Of a stretch of DNA of 45,352 nt, positions 15,145-22,788 are shown piece after piece. Positions within the stretch are counted from its first letter, which is position 1, and each line of letters starts with the position of its first letter. The position numbers and the translations under genes are program-made. The notes beneath the pieces are model-generated. The model made no database searches, was not told the origin of the DNA, and saw only the letters and a program-made list of their open reading frames with translations. The stretch comes from Streptomyces sp. MBT53. Lineage in GTDB: Bacteria; Actinomycetota; Actinomycetes; Streptomycetales; Streptomycetaceae. The stretch covers positions 1-45,352 of the forward strand of contig NZ_JAEQAZ010000105.1 of assembly GCF_016654115.1 (NCBI RefSeq), given 5' to 3'.

Positions 15145-16143
15145 ATGCAGCCAAATACCGGCACCCGGCTCGCGCCCCGCACGCCCCGCCCGTGTCCTGG
15201 GGAGGTGCCCCCACGACTCCGGAGCGCCCTGTCGGCCGTACTCGTCGCCCTCTCCTGCTTCCTGACGCCCTTCGGCGCGCTGGCGGCCTGGGCGGCGTAC
15301 GGGCTGACCGACTCCGGCCGCTACGTCACGGCGATGGCACCGCTGGCCGCCGACCCGGCCGTACGGGACGTCGTCGCGGACACCGTCGGCGCGGGCATCA
15401 TGCGCGGGATCCATGTGGAGGGCATGCGCGGCACGGTGGGCGGGATGCGCGGCACGATGGCCCCCTTCGTGCACGACGCGGTGCGCTCCTTCACCAAGAC
15501 CGAGGCCTTCCGGCTGGCCTGGGACGAGAGCAACCGGGCCACCCACGACGCCGTCCTGCACGCCCTGCGCGACGAGGACGGCAGCGGCGCCGTCACCGTC
15601 GACCTCGCTCCGGTCGCCGCCCACGTCAAGCACCGACTCGCCCACGAGCACGTGCCGTTGGCGGACCGCATCCCCGTCCAGCACACCGAGGTCGCGGTCC
15701 TCCCGGCCGGTGAACTGGGCCCGCTCCGGGAGGAGTTCCACGTGCTCGAGGTCGCCGGCTTCTGGCTCCCCGTCACCGCCGCCGTCTTCGCGGTCACCGG
15801 CATCGCCGTCGCCGTACGCCGCCGCCGCGCGATCACCGCGACCGCGCTCGGCACGGCCCTCGGCGGCGCACTGCTCGGTCTCGCCCTCGCGATCGGCCGC
15901 CAGCTCACGGTCTCCGACCTCCCCGCCGAGGTCTCCCAGGCGGCGGGCGGCGCGATCTACGACGCCCTCACCTCGACCCTGCGCACGGTCGCCTGGCTGC
16001 TCCTCGGCCTCGGCCTCACGGTCGCCGCGACGGCCTGGCTCACCCGATACCTGCGCCCGGCACGGGAGTTCGTACGACGCCGGAGAGCGCCCGCGGCGAC
16101 CGCGGCGGACCGGGCGCAGCAGGCGACGCGGGCCCAGGCGTGA
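15145..16143 (+). CDS. Integral membrane protein of unknown function
   Basis: A 332-residue protein with an N-terminal membrane segment (about 27-53), a long extracytoplasmic region (about 54-205) with repeated 'GMRGT' and several His and Asp/Glu, then three membrane segments (about 207-224, 232-250 and 272-297) and a basic C-terminus. No family is recognised. The start is uncertain: the ATG at 15145 lacks a ribosome binding site, and a TTGACA at 15129-15134 would place transcription just inside it. An in-frame GTG at 15205 begins nearer the first membrane helix. The stretch 15196-15214 resembles a short Streptomyces repeat (TGGGGAGGTGCCCCCA). Confidence 0.7.
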   Translation: MQPNTGTRLAPRTPRPCPGEVPPRLRSALSAVLVALSCFLTPFGALAAWAAYGLTDSGRYVTAMAPLAADPAVRDVVADTVGAGIMRGIHVEGMRGTVGGMRGTMAPFVHDAVRSFTKTEAFRLAWDESNRATHDAVLHALRDEDGSGAVTVDLAPVAAHVKHRLAHEHVPLADRIPVQHTEVAVLPAGELGPLREEFHVLEVAGFWLPVTAAVFAVTGIAVAVRRRRAITATALGTALGGALLGLALAIGRQLTVSDLPAEVSQAAGGAIYDALTSTLRTVAWLLLGLGLTVAATAWLTRYLRPAREFVRRRRAPAATAADRAQQATRAQA

Positions 16144-16248
16144 CTCCTGGAGGACCGCCCCGAGATTCCTGATTCCCAGGGGAGTTCACAGCACACGTGG
16201 GATGATTCGGGCATCCGGCATCTGCGTCCACCGGCGGAAGGTCATCAC

Positions 16249-17247
16249 GTGGGCACCGTGACCTCCGAGTGGACCGCCGCCGACTTCGTGCCCGAACGCC
16301 ACCGGGGCCGCCACTTCACGGTCTGGTGCGCGGGCCTGCTGTTCACCGCCGTGAGCGTGGTCGTCGGCTGCCGCACGGCCGACACCGACGCGATCACGCC
16401 CGTCCCCCAACTCCTCGCCTTCTTCCCGTGGTTGCTGGCTCCGACCGGCCTCGGGCTCCTCTTCTCCCTGCTCGCCCGGTGGCGGCTCGGGCTGGTGTGG
16501 GGAGTGGCGCTGCTCGGACTGCTGGCGTGGTTCATCGAGCCGTACGGGAAGAGCGGTGAGCCGGGCGGGCCAGCGATCGCCGAGTTCCGGGTGCTGACCT
16601 CGAACGTCGAGTTCGGGCGGGGGACCGGCGCCCTGGTGCCGGTGATCCGGCGGGAGCGACCGGACGTGGTGTTCGTGGAGGAGTGCGAGTACACCTGCCA
16701 GGCCACCCTGCGCCGGGACTTCGGCACCCAACTCCCCTACCGCCAGGCCGTGGTGGCGGCCGGCTCGCACGGCTCGATCATCATCAGCCGCTTCCCCCTC
16801 CAGGGCACGAAGGGCGTCACCGGCACGATGGGCATGCCCGGCGCGGTGGCGGACGTGGACGGCCATGCCGTCCGCCTCCAACTCGCCCACCCCATGCCCC
16901 CGTTGCCGAGGCAGGTCGGCCTGTGGCGCCGCGAGTTGGGCAGGCTGCGCACCTTCGCCGCGACCGACCCCACCACCCCCACCGTCCTCGCCGGAGACTT
17001 CAACTCCTCCCAGGACCATGCCGCGTTCCGCCGCATCCTCGACACCGGCCTGCGCGACGCGGCCCGCCTCGCCGGACACCCCCGCACCCCCAGCTGGCCC
17101 GAGCGCCTGCTCCCCACCTTCGGCACCCAGATCGACCACGTCCTGCTCTCCCCGGACTTCTCCGCGAACAGCGCCCGCTTCCTCGACCTCGCCGGCACCG
17201 ACCACCGCGCGCTGCTGGTGGACGTCGCGCTCCACCAGCACGAATAA
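16249..17247 (+). CDS. Membrane-anchored endonuclease/exonuclease/phosphatase
   Basis: A 332-residue protein of the EEP (Mg-dependent endonuclease/exonuclease/phosphatase) superfamily. Three membrane segments (about 23-41, 52-76 and 80-95) anchor an extracytoplasmic catalytic domain (about 110-330). Catalytic motifs are in order: 'LTSNVEFG' (Asn), 'VFVEECE' (Glu), GDFNSS, 'IDHVLLS' and a final 'TDHRALL'. The topology is common in Streptomyces and suggests cleavage of phosphodiesters outside the membrane (nucleic acid or phospholipid), but the substrate is unknown. The GTG at 16249 has GGAAGG about eight bases upstream. An IS607-type element lies directly downstream. Confidence 0.88.
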   Translation: MGTVTSEWTAADFVPERHRGRHFTVWCAGLLFTAVSVVVGCRTADTDAITPVPQLLAFFPWLLAPTGLGLLFSLLARWRLGLVWGVALLGLLAWFIEPYGKSGEPGGPAIAEFRVLTSNVEFGRGTGALVPVIRRERPDVVFVEECEYTCQATLRRDFGTQLPYRQAVVAAGSHGSIIISRFPLQGTKGVTGTMGMPGAVADVDGHAVRLQLAHPMPPLPRQVGLWRRELGRLRTFAATDPTTPTVLAGDFNSSQDHAAFRRILDTGLRDAARLAGHPRTPSWPERLLPTFGTQIDHVLLSPDFSANSARFLDLAGTDHRALLVDVALHQHE

Positions 17248-17287
17248 CGTGGGGGGCTGCTGGCTGATGAGGAACCTCCAACCGTTC

Positions 17288-18937
17288 CTAGTCAGTGGGC
17301 AGGAGTGAGTCTTGGACCCACTGCCTGACACTGCGCGCATCCCGAACGGTTTTGGATGCACTGGTTGCCCGCGTTCCTTGTTGTGTCTCCGTTCGGGCAC
17401 GTGCATCGTGTGCACGCTCCGTGACGGGTGGGCGGGTTCCCTCACGCCCTCGTGCATCTGTTCCGGCCTGGACGGTCCGATGCCCCACACGATCACTCTG
17501 GTCGTGTGGGGGCGGTGCCGTCCGTCGCCGGATCGGGTGCCCGAGGGCGCGTCGCCCGATCGCGATGCCGGCGGCATCGTGACGGGTCATCTTGCGTCCT
17601 GGGGTGACCAGCGGCTTCTGCCAGTGCTGGCCTCCCCACTGGGAGGTGTAGGCCGGATCGACCGCGACGACCGCCAAGCCCTGCTCGGCGGCCATCGAGA
17701 CGAGCCGTGCCTTGAGCCTGCCGGTGGGGATGCTGGAGATGAGCCGGCGGAATCTCTTCCGCCGCCCGTGCTTTTCGCGGGTCTTCTCGGCGGTGAAGTC
17801 CAGGTCTTCGATCGCGATGGCGGCGACATTGCAGTCCTTGGCCCAGTGCAGCACTTGGGTGATGGCGTGCCGGATCTGCGCGTCACGGTGATCGGCGGTG
17901 CCCGCCAGATCGTAGAAGAAGCGGCGCGGGTCGCCGACCGGGTTGCCATGCACGTCGAGCTGGTAGGCGGCGAAGTGATCGGCATTGGTATCGACGCCGA
18001 TCATGCCCCTGGCCCGTGCCGTATCGAGCGGGATGGTCTTGACAAGAGTGCGCTGCCAGGACGCGGTGAGGTACCAGCGCCCGCGCCGCACGTCGTGGTG
18101 GATGCGGTAGGCGACAGCCCGGTTACCGGTGATGCGGTCGGCCCACTCCTGGCCCCGGTGCGCGAACGCCACCTTCGAGGTGAGGATGTACCGGCCATGC
18201 CTGCTGTTGGCCAGATCCGCGAGCGGTGCGGGCAGCTTGATACTGACCTCGCCGTCCGGGGCGACGCGGATCGTCTCGTTGCCGAACCTCTTGCCGGATT
18301 CGCCATCGGCGGCGAGGAACCAGCGTTCGGCTTCCCAGCGTTCTCGCCACTGCTCCTCGGTGAGCTGGGCGGCTTCGAGGTTGTGCCGGTTGTTGAGAAG
18401 CTTCCGGCCGCCGCGCACGACGTGCACGATGCCGTCCTCACGCTCGGCGCGGGCGACGTCGAGACGGTGCTCCAGCACATGCAGGCGCCGGGCCTTTTGG
18501 AACCACTCGCTCTTCGAGCGGTAGCCGCCCGCCGCCTTCTTGGTGCCCTTCTCTCCGAGCGGGAGGGACAGCCGATGCATCAAGGTGCGGACACCGGTCT
18601 CAAGGCTCTGGATGTGGGCGAGCTGGCAACGCCGGGAGAGCGCCCATTGATCGTGTGTGGCCTTCGTGATCGCCCCGGCCCAGCGGGACGACGAGTCTGC
18701 GGTCAGGCTCCTCTTGCGGGCCGCCCACGTGTCCGCGCTGTGGTCGCCCGCGTCCGCGCAGCGGGCCTTGAGGTCCAGCGACGCGAGGTGCCCGAGGTGC
18801 TCACCGACCAGGCGCAGTACCTTCTCGTCCGCGGTGGTGAGGTGCTTGAGCCGGTCGCGTATCGCCACACCGGACGGCCCGAGGGCGACGAACGGCACGT
18901 CGATGGTCCGGAACTGCTTCTTCTTCGGCTCACCCAT
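17288..18937 (-). CDS. tnpB: IS607-type TnpB RNA-guided endonuclease
   Basis: A 549-residue TnpB. RuvC motifs are visible: 'MIGVDTNADH' (Asp at about 316), 'IAIEDLDF' (Glu at about 374) and 'RHDAAGIAIGRR' (Asp at about 452). The family uses an omegaRNA from the element's end to cut matching DNA beside a TAM, which helps the element persist after excision. The usual zinc-ribbon Cys pairs between the last two motifs are absent here: the segment reads 'AYTSQWGGQHWQKPL', as in a known actinobacterial subgroup. The ATG at 18937 overlaps the tnpA stop by 8 bases. The last about 75 residues are hydrophilic and probably overlap the omegaRNA gene. Confidence 0.92.
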   Translation of the reverse strand: MGEPKKKQFRTIDVPFVALGPSGVAIRDRLKHLTTADEKVLRLVGEHLGHLASLDLKARCADAGDHSADTWAARKRSLTADSSSRWAGAITKATHDQWALSRRCQLAHIQSLETGVRTLMHRLSLPLGEKGTKKAAGGYRSKSEWFQKARRLHVLEHRLDVARAEREDGIVHVVRGGRKLLNNRHNLEAAQLTEEQWRERWEAERWFLAADGESGKRFGNETIRVAPDGEVSIKLPAPLADLANSRHGRYILTSKVAFAHRGQEWADRITGNRAVAYRIHHDVRRGRWYLTASWQRTLVKTIPLDTARARGMIGVDTNADHFAAYQLDVHGNPVGDPRRFFYDLAGTADHRDAQIRHAITQVLHWAKDCNVAAIAIEDLDFTAEKTREKHGRRKRFRRLISSIPTGRLKARLVSMAAEQGLAVVAVDPAYTSQWGGQHWQKPLVTPGRKMTRHDAAGIAIGRRALGHPIRRRTAPPPHDQSDRVGHRTVQAGTDARGREGTRPPVTERAHDARARTETQQGTRATSASKTVRDARSVRQWVQDSLLPTD

Positions 18938-19505
18938 CGGCTGCCGCCTGAAGAGCCTTCTGGGCGCGATTCTTCGCAGAGCGACGGCCGTACAGACGGG
19001 CGCAGAACGAGGTCAGGACCTCAACCATGTCGCGCACCAGGTCGTCATCGACCTCACCGTCGTCGAGGACGACCAGACGACGCCCGGTCGCGGCGAGAGC
19101 GGCCTCGACCAGTTCGACGTTCATCCGCCCAAGCCGGTCCTTGTGCTCCACCACGACAGTGGTCACGTCCGGGTCGGCCAGCAAACGACGCGCCTTCGCA
19201 CGAGCGCCGTTCATGCCGGAGGCGACCTCGGACTCGATCCGCACCACCCGATGCCCGGCCTTCGCTGCCCACAGGGCAAGCCTGGCGGTCTGCCGTTCCA
19301 GGTCCGCCTTCTGATCGTGGGAGGAGACACGGGCGTACAAACCAACACCACCCGTCGCGGCTGGTGAGGAGTTCGCCTCGATGTTGACCAGGATCGTGCG
19401 CGGCCCGACCCGCTCAGCAGGGACCGGCAATGTGCCCTCACGGAACCAGCGATACGCGGTCTGCCGATGCACACCGTTCGCTTCCGCCCACTCCGTAAGG
19501 TTCAT
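18930..19505 (-). CDS. tnpA: IS607-family serine recombinase (TnpA)
   Basis: A 191-residue transposase. It starts with a MerR/excisionase-like helix-turn-helix ('EWAEANGVHRQTAYRWF'), then a beta strand region, then a serine recombinase catalytic domain with 'GLYARVSSHDQ' (nucleophile Ser61 or 62), the 'DVTTVVVEHKDRLGR' block and 'LTSFCARLYGRRSAKNRA' at the end. This N-terminal DNA-binding arrangement is specific to IS607. The ATG at 19505 was chosen over a TTG two codons upstream because related proteins begin 'MNLTEWA'. No clear ribosome binding site precedes it. Confidence 0.92.
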   Translation of the reverse strand: MNLTEWAEANGVHRQTAYRWFREGTLPVPAERVGPRTILVNIEANSSPAATGGVGLYARVSSHDQKADLERQTARLALWAAKAGHRVVRIESEVASGMNGARAKARRLLADPDVTTVVVEHKDRLGRMNVELVEAALAATGRRLVVLDDGEVDDDLVRDMVEVLTSFCARLYGRRSAKNRAQKALQAAADG

Positions 19506-19627
19506 AGGCAAGATCGTAACATCGCTTGAACACTCTAAAACTCACTCAAACGACCTTAAGAGCCAACAGCTGAGCACCCCCGCCCACCGGCCGCCTCGCC
19601 GCCGGCTGGCTCCCCCTCGTCGTCGCC

Positions 19628-19867
19628 GTGGAACGGATCGTCGACGCGACGACGGCGGCGAGGGTCCGGGTGAAACACGGGGCGCCGCCGCCATCCGCGG
19701 CGGAGGTGACCCAAGTGGCGCTCCAGCTGCGGGAGTTGGCGGAGGGCGTCCGCGAGTCGGAGGTGCTGGTGGAGGTCCGTACGGATCTGACGGGGCCGGC
19801 GGGCAGTGTGCTGGAACCGCTCCGGCAGGAGGTCGCGGCGGCACGGGCGATCGCCTCACCGCACTGA
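19628..19867 (+). CDS. Short ORF beside the IS element, possibly truncated
   Basis: 79 codons from GTG at 19628. The protein is helical and Ala/Glu/Arg-rich ('VTQVALQLRELAEGVRESEV'). Upstream of the GTG the frame stays open and protein-like ('GRLAAGWLPLVVAVERIVD') for about 19 codons, back to an in-frame TGA near the AT-rich IS end. That suggests the original gene began further upstream and lost its 5' part when the element arrived. No family is recognised, and there is no convincing ribosome binding site. Confidence 0.45.
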   Translation: MERIVDATTAARVRVKHGAPPPSAAEVTQVALQLRELAEGVRESEVLVEVRTDLTGPAGSVLEPLRQEVAAARAIASPH

Positions 19868-19894
19868 GCGCTGCGCCGAGTTCGGGGCCGGTCG

Positions 19895-19970
19895 GGCCCG
19901 GTCATCAGGCCCGGTCATCAGGTCCAGTCAGGCCAGGCCAGCTCAGGTCAGCTCAGGTCAGCTCAGGTCA
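19895..19970. repeat. Two adjoining short tandem repeats
   Basis: GGCCCGGTCATCA occurs twice in a row (19895-19907 and 19908-19920). After a degenerate stretch, GCTCAGGTCA occurs three times in a row (19941-19970). The last decamer carries the stop codon and final codons of the DUF6461-like gene on the minus strand, so slippage here could alter its C-terminus. Confidence 0.85.
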
Positions 19971-20496
19971 GGGAGAAGTCGGGATCGGGCAGGGAGAAGA
20001 AGGCCGAGATCGTCTGGACGGTCCGTTCCTCCCTGTACTCCCGGTCGTACTCCGCGTGCGGCCCGATGAACCGCGCGGCGGTGAGAGCGGGCGCCAGCAG
20101 ATCGGGCTGTTCCCCGACACCACCGGACAGGTTCTCGAAGCTGAACCCGCAGACGAAGCGGCCGTTGCGAAGGTATTCGAAGTCGGGGCCGTGGGCCTTG
20201 GCGACGCAGGGTTCCGTGGTGAAGACGGCGAGTTCACCGCCGTCTTCGCACAACGGCCGGTAGTCGGGGCGGTCGTAGTCGTCCTCGTCCCAGCCGAACA
20301 TGTCATGCATGACCAGCCCCCATTCGCCTTCGGCACCCTTGGCGTAGGCGAGCGGGATGCGCCGTATGGAGAGAAGCCCGCGCGTGAGCGCGTCCAACGA
20401 CATCCCCCGGAAGAAGACGACGTTGACATCCTCAGGACCGGCGAGCGGGCCGTGGATCCAGTGGGTGCTGTACGTGCGGTGCGTCACGTGTGTCAT
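19963..20496 (-). CDS. DUF6461-like protein
   Basis: A 177-residue soluble, acidic protein. The order of elements ('VVFFRGMSLDALTRGLL', 'GEWGLVMHDMFGWDEDD', 'GELAVFTTEPCVAKAHG', 'RFVCGFSFENLSGG') resembles the DUF6461 family of actinobacterial proteins with no known function. The assignment is by eye and tentative. The ATG at 20496 lacks a clear ribosome binding site, so the start may differ; an in-frame start eight codons upstream also exists. The gene is divergent from the VWA protein gene. Its stop codon lies in a tandem decamer repeat. Confidence 0.65.
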   Translation of the reverse strand: MTHVTHRTYSTHWIHGPLAGPEDVNVVFFRGMSLDALTRGLLSIRRIPLAYAKGAEGEWGLVMHDMFGWDEDDYDRPDYRPLCEDGGELAVFTTEPCVAKAHGPDFEYLRNGRFVCGFSFENLSGGVGEQPDLLAPALTAARFIGPHAEYDREYREERTVQTISAFFSLPDPDFSLT

Positions 20497-20710
20497 GGAA
20501 GGCACGGTAGGGCGACCCACTGACAGTGCCCGTCGGTCGGTGAAGTGGCAGGTGAACGGGTGAGCGAAGTGGTGGCTGAAACAGGGGGTGTTGACAGATG
20601 GCGTCCCACGCGCGTCGCCCCTGCCTAAGATCGCCGTCCGAGGCCGCTAACCTTACGTGTCCGTCCTGGCCAGGGATTGACGGCTTCAACTCACGCGAAG
20701 GGTTGCGCAC

Positions 20711-22654
20711 ATGGGCATTCTCACTCTCCTGCGGAATGCGTTCGGCAGGTCACGCAAGGAGCGTGCCGCGGAAGCAGAGAGTGCGGAACGCACTCCTTCG
20801 CAAGAGCAGCAGACCACGCGGGAACCGGACGCCAAGGTCCCGTCCCCGTCCCCGGAACCCGACCTCACCACCCCGGCCCCCACGGCAGTCGCCCAGGTCC
20901 CGGAACCCCGCCCGTCCTCCACCCTGGAGGACGACGAACACGAACTCGTGGCCCTGGCCTTCGACAACGTGACGGTCCCGAAGCCGGCGACGTCGACGGA
21001 AGGGACAGAGGGTACGGAGGGCACTGGGGGTGCGGCGACGGCTGAGGTTGAGGCCGAGGTTGAGGTTGCATCGACGGTTGAGGCTGCGGTTGAGCCGACG
21101 GTCGAGGCTGCGCCTGTGGTCGAGCCGGTCACGGAGACGGTGACCGAGCCGGTCGCGGAGGCTGCGCCTGTGGTCGAGGCGGCCCCCGAGGCAGAAGCAG
21201 CCGCAGAGCCGGTGGCGGAAGAAGCCGAGGCTGCGGCTGCGGCTGAGGTGGCGGCGGAGCCCGAGTCCGAGCCGGTCGCGGAGACCGCCGCGGAAGCTGC
21301 GCCCGAGGCGGTCGTCGAGCCCGAGGTGGAGCCGGTCACCGAGGCAGTCGTCGAGGCGACGACAGAGGAAGCTGAGCCTACTGCCGAGGCGGCCCCTGAA
21401 ACGGAGCCCGTCACCGAGCCTGAGGCGGAGCCGGTCGCGGAGACCGCACCCGAGGCGGAGGCCGAGGCTACGGCCGAGGTGACGCCGGAACTGGTCACCG
21501 AGCCTGCGGCCGAGCCCGTCGTAGACACCAAGCCCGAGGCGGAGCCCGTCGCGGAGACCGCACCCGAGGCGGAAGCCGAGGCCACGGCCGAGGTGACGCC
21601 GGAGCCCGCTACCGAGCCCGTCACGGAAACCGCGCCCGCCGTGGACCCCGCGCCCGAGGCGGAGCCGGTCGCGGAAGCCGCCGCCCCCGAGCCCGAGGCC
21701 GAGCCCGTCGCGGAAGCCGCCGCCCCCGAGGCCGAGCCGGTCGCCGAGGTCGCCCCGGAAGCGGAAGCCGAGCCGGAGCCGGCGGAGGCGGAAGCCGCGC
21801 CCGCGGCTGAGCCGGTCGCCGAAGAGGTCGCGCCGGAGGCGGAGCCCCAGCCGGAGCCCGCCGCCGAAACCGTCGCTGAACCCGCCCCGGTCACCGAGCC
21901 CGCCCCCGCGCTCGCGCTCGCCGCGGCCGCCGACGGCGAGTCCGCCCCACAGGGGCCACCCGCACCCGACAACGAATCCGTCACGGGCGGTGCGGGTGGG
22001 GAAACTATCGAGGCCGAGGGCGTAGCCGAGGCCGTGGGCGGGGACTCCGCCGCCGTCGCACTCGCCAAAGCCACCCTCACCGGTACCCGAGCGAAGACCT
22101 ACCTCGTCCTCGACCGCTCCGCGAGCATGCGCGCGTACTACAAGGACGGTTCCGCACAGGCCCTCGCCGACCAGACCCTCGCCCTCGCGACCCACCTGGA
22201 CCCGGACCCCACCCCCTCCGTCCACGTCGTCTTCTTCTCCACCGAAGTGGACGGCACCACGGACCTGACGCCCACCTCCCCCGACAACGCCGTCGACGAG
22301 GCCCACGCCGGCCTCGGCCGCATGGGCCGTACCAGCTACCACGCCGCCGTAGAAGCCGTACTCGCGCACTACGACGCGAACGCGACCCCCGGCACCCCCG
22401 CCCTCGTCGTCTTCCAGACGGACGGCGCCCCGGACGCGAAGACCCCGGCGACCCAGTCCCTCACGGACGCCGCGAAGTCGCACGCCTCGGTCTTCTTCTC
22501 GTTCGTCGCGTTCGGCGACCACGACAACAAGGCCTTCGACTACCTCCGCAAGCTGAAGACCGACAACACGGCCTTCTTCCACGCGGGCCCGACCCCCCTG
22601 GAGCTCACGGACGCGGAGCTCTACGACGGCGTACTGATCGACTGGCGCCCGTAG
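20711..22654 (+). CDS. VWA-domain protein with long Glu/Pro/Ala/Val repeat region
   Basis: A 647-residue cytoplasmic protein. It has a basic N-terminus ('MGILTLLRNAFGRSRKER'), about 80 ordinary residues, then some 340 residues (about 100-440) composed almost only of Glu, Ala, Pro, Val and Thr in degenerate 'EPVAE' units, and a C-terminal von Willebrand A domain (about 455-647). The MIDAS metal site is present: Asp-x-Ser-x-Ser at 468-472 ('DRSASM'), a Thr in 'GRTSYHAA' and Asp in 'QTDGAPD'. The domain resembles TerY/TerF-type VWA proteins of tellurite-resistance and stress loci. AAGGG precedes the ATG. A strong two-part hairpin ends the unit. Confidence 0.88.
   Translation: MGILTLLRNAFGRSRKERAAEAESAERTPSQEQQTTREPDAKVPSPSPEPDLTTPAPTAVAQVPEPRPSSTLEDDEHELVALAFDNVTVPKPATSTEGTEGTEGTGGAATAEVEAEVEVASTVEAAVEPTVEAAPVVEPVTETVTEPVAEAAPVVEAAPEAEAAAEPVAEEAEAAAAAEVAAEPESEPVAETAAEAAPEAVVEPEVEPVTEAVVEATTEEAEPTAEAAPETEPVTEPEAEPVAETAPEAEAEATAEVTPELVTEPAAEPVVDTKPEAEPVAETAPEAEAEATAEVTPEPATEPVTETAPAVDPAPEAEPVAEAAAPEPEAEPVAEAAAPEAEPVAEVAPEAEAEPEPAEAEAAPAAEPVAEEVAPEAEPQPEPAAETVAEPAPVTEPAPALALAAAADGESAPQGPPAPDNESVTGGAGGETIEAEGVAEAVGGDSAAVALAKATLTGTRAKTYLVLDRSASMRAYYKDGSAQALADQTLALATHLDPDPTPSVHVVFFSTEVDGTTDLTPTSPDNAVDEAHAGLGRMGRTSYHAAVEAVLAHYDANATPGTPALVVFQTDGAPDAKTPATQSLTDAAKSHASVFFSFVAFGDHDNKAFDYLRKLKTDNTAFFHAGPTPLELTDAELYDGVLIDWRP
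21422..21603 (+). repeat. Internal repeat in the VWA gene
   Basis: A near-identical unit of about 68 bases occurs at 21422-21489 and 21536-21603, an offset of 114 bases (38 codons). It codes for the block beginning EAEPVAETAPEAEAEATAE in both places. It shows that the repeat region grows by in-frame duplication. Confidence 0.75.
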
Positions 22655-22677
22655 CAGCACCACCTAGAAGAACCCCC

Positions 22678-22721
22678 GTGCCGCCCGCTTCCCACCCCGT
22701 AAAACGGGAGGCGGGCGGCAC
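22678..22721 (+). terminator. Terminator of the VWA gene
   Basis: GTGCCGCCCGC (22678-22688) pairs perfectly with GCGGGCGGCAC (22711-22721). The loop holds a second hairpin, CCCGT (22696-22700) with ACGGG (22704-22708). It lies between the VWA stop and the metG promoter region. The hexamer TACGAT at 22734-22739 may be the metG -10 box. Confidence 0.8.
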
Positions 22722-22788
22722 ACCCGTGTCGGCTACGATTTCAAGGTTCGCAACAACAGCAACACACCGACCTGGGAGCAGCCCCCCG

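Larger units (their letters stand above)
17256..19560 (-). mobile_element. IS607-family insertion element (tnpA + tnpB)
   Basis: Two overlapping genes in the IS607 order, serine recombinase then TnpB. The boundaries are approximate. On the tnpB side a GGAAC/GTTCC hairpin (17271-17288) overlaps the tnpB stop and fits the 3' end of an omegaRNA; the flank then begins near the G-run at 17251-17256. On the tnpA side the AT-rich stretch to about 19560 (with repeated GAGTG units on the minus strand) looks like the recombinase-binding end. IS607 elements make no target duplication, so the ends cannot be fixed without an empty site. Confidence 0.8.

Noticed and set aside
19665..19680. GGGTGAAACACGG as a second parS
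   Set aside because: Only one half of the palindrome matches, and there is no symmetric arm.
20591..20631. TTGACA at 20591 with TAAGAT at 20626 as a promoter for the VWA gene
   Set aside because: The spacing is 29 bases, far from 16-19, so the two do not form a normal promoter.
20686..22663. Long open frames on the minus strand opposite the VWA gene
   Set aside because: They arise from the biased Glu/Pro/Ala/Val repeat coding. They are low-complexity Ser/Ala/Gly or Arg/Gly/Leu strings without start signals or domains.
22722..22788. T-box or other leader regulating metG
   Set aside because: The space between the upstream terminator and the start codon is only 67 bases, and no specifier or antiterminator structure is visible.
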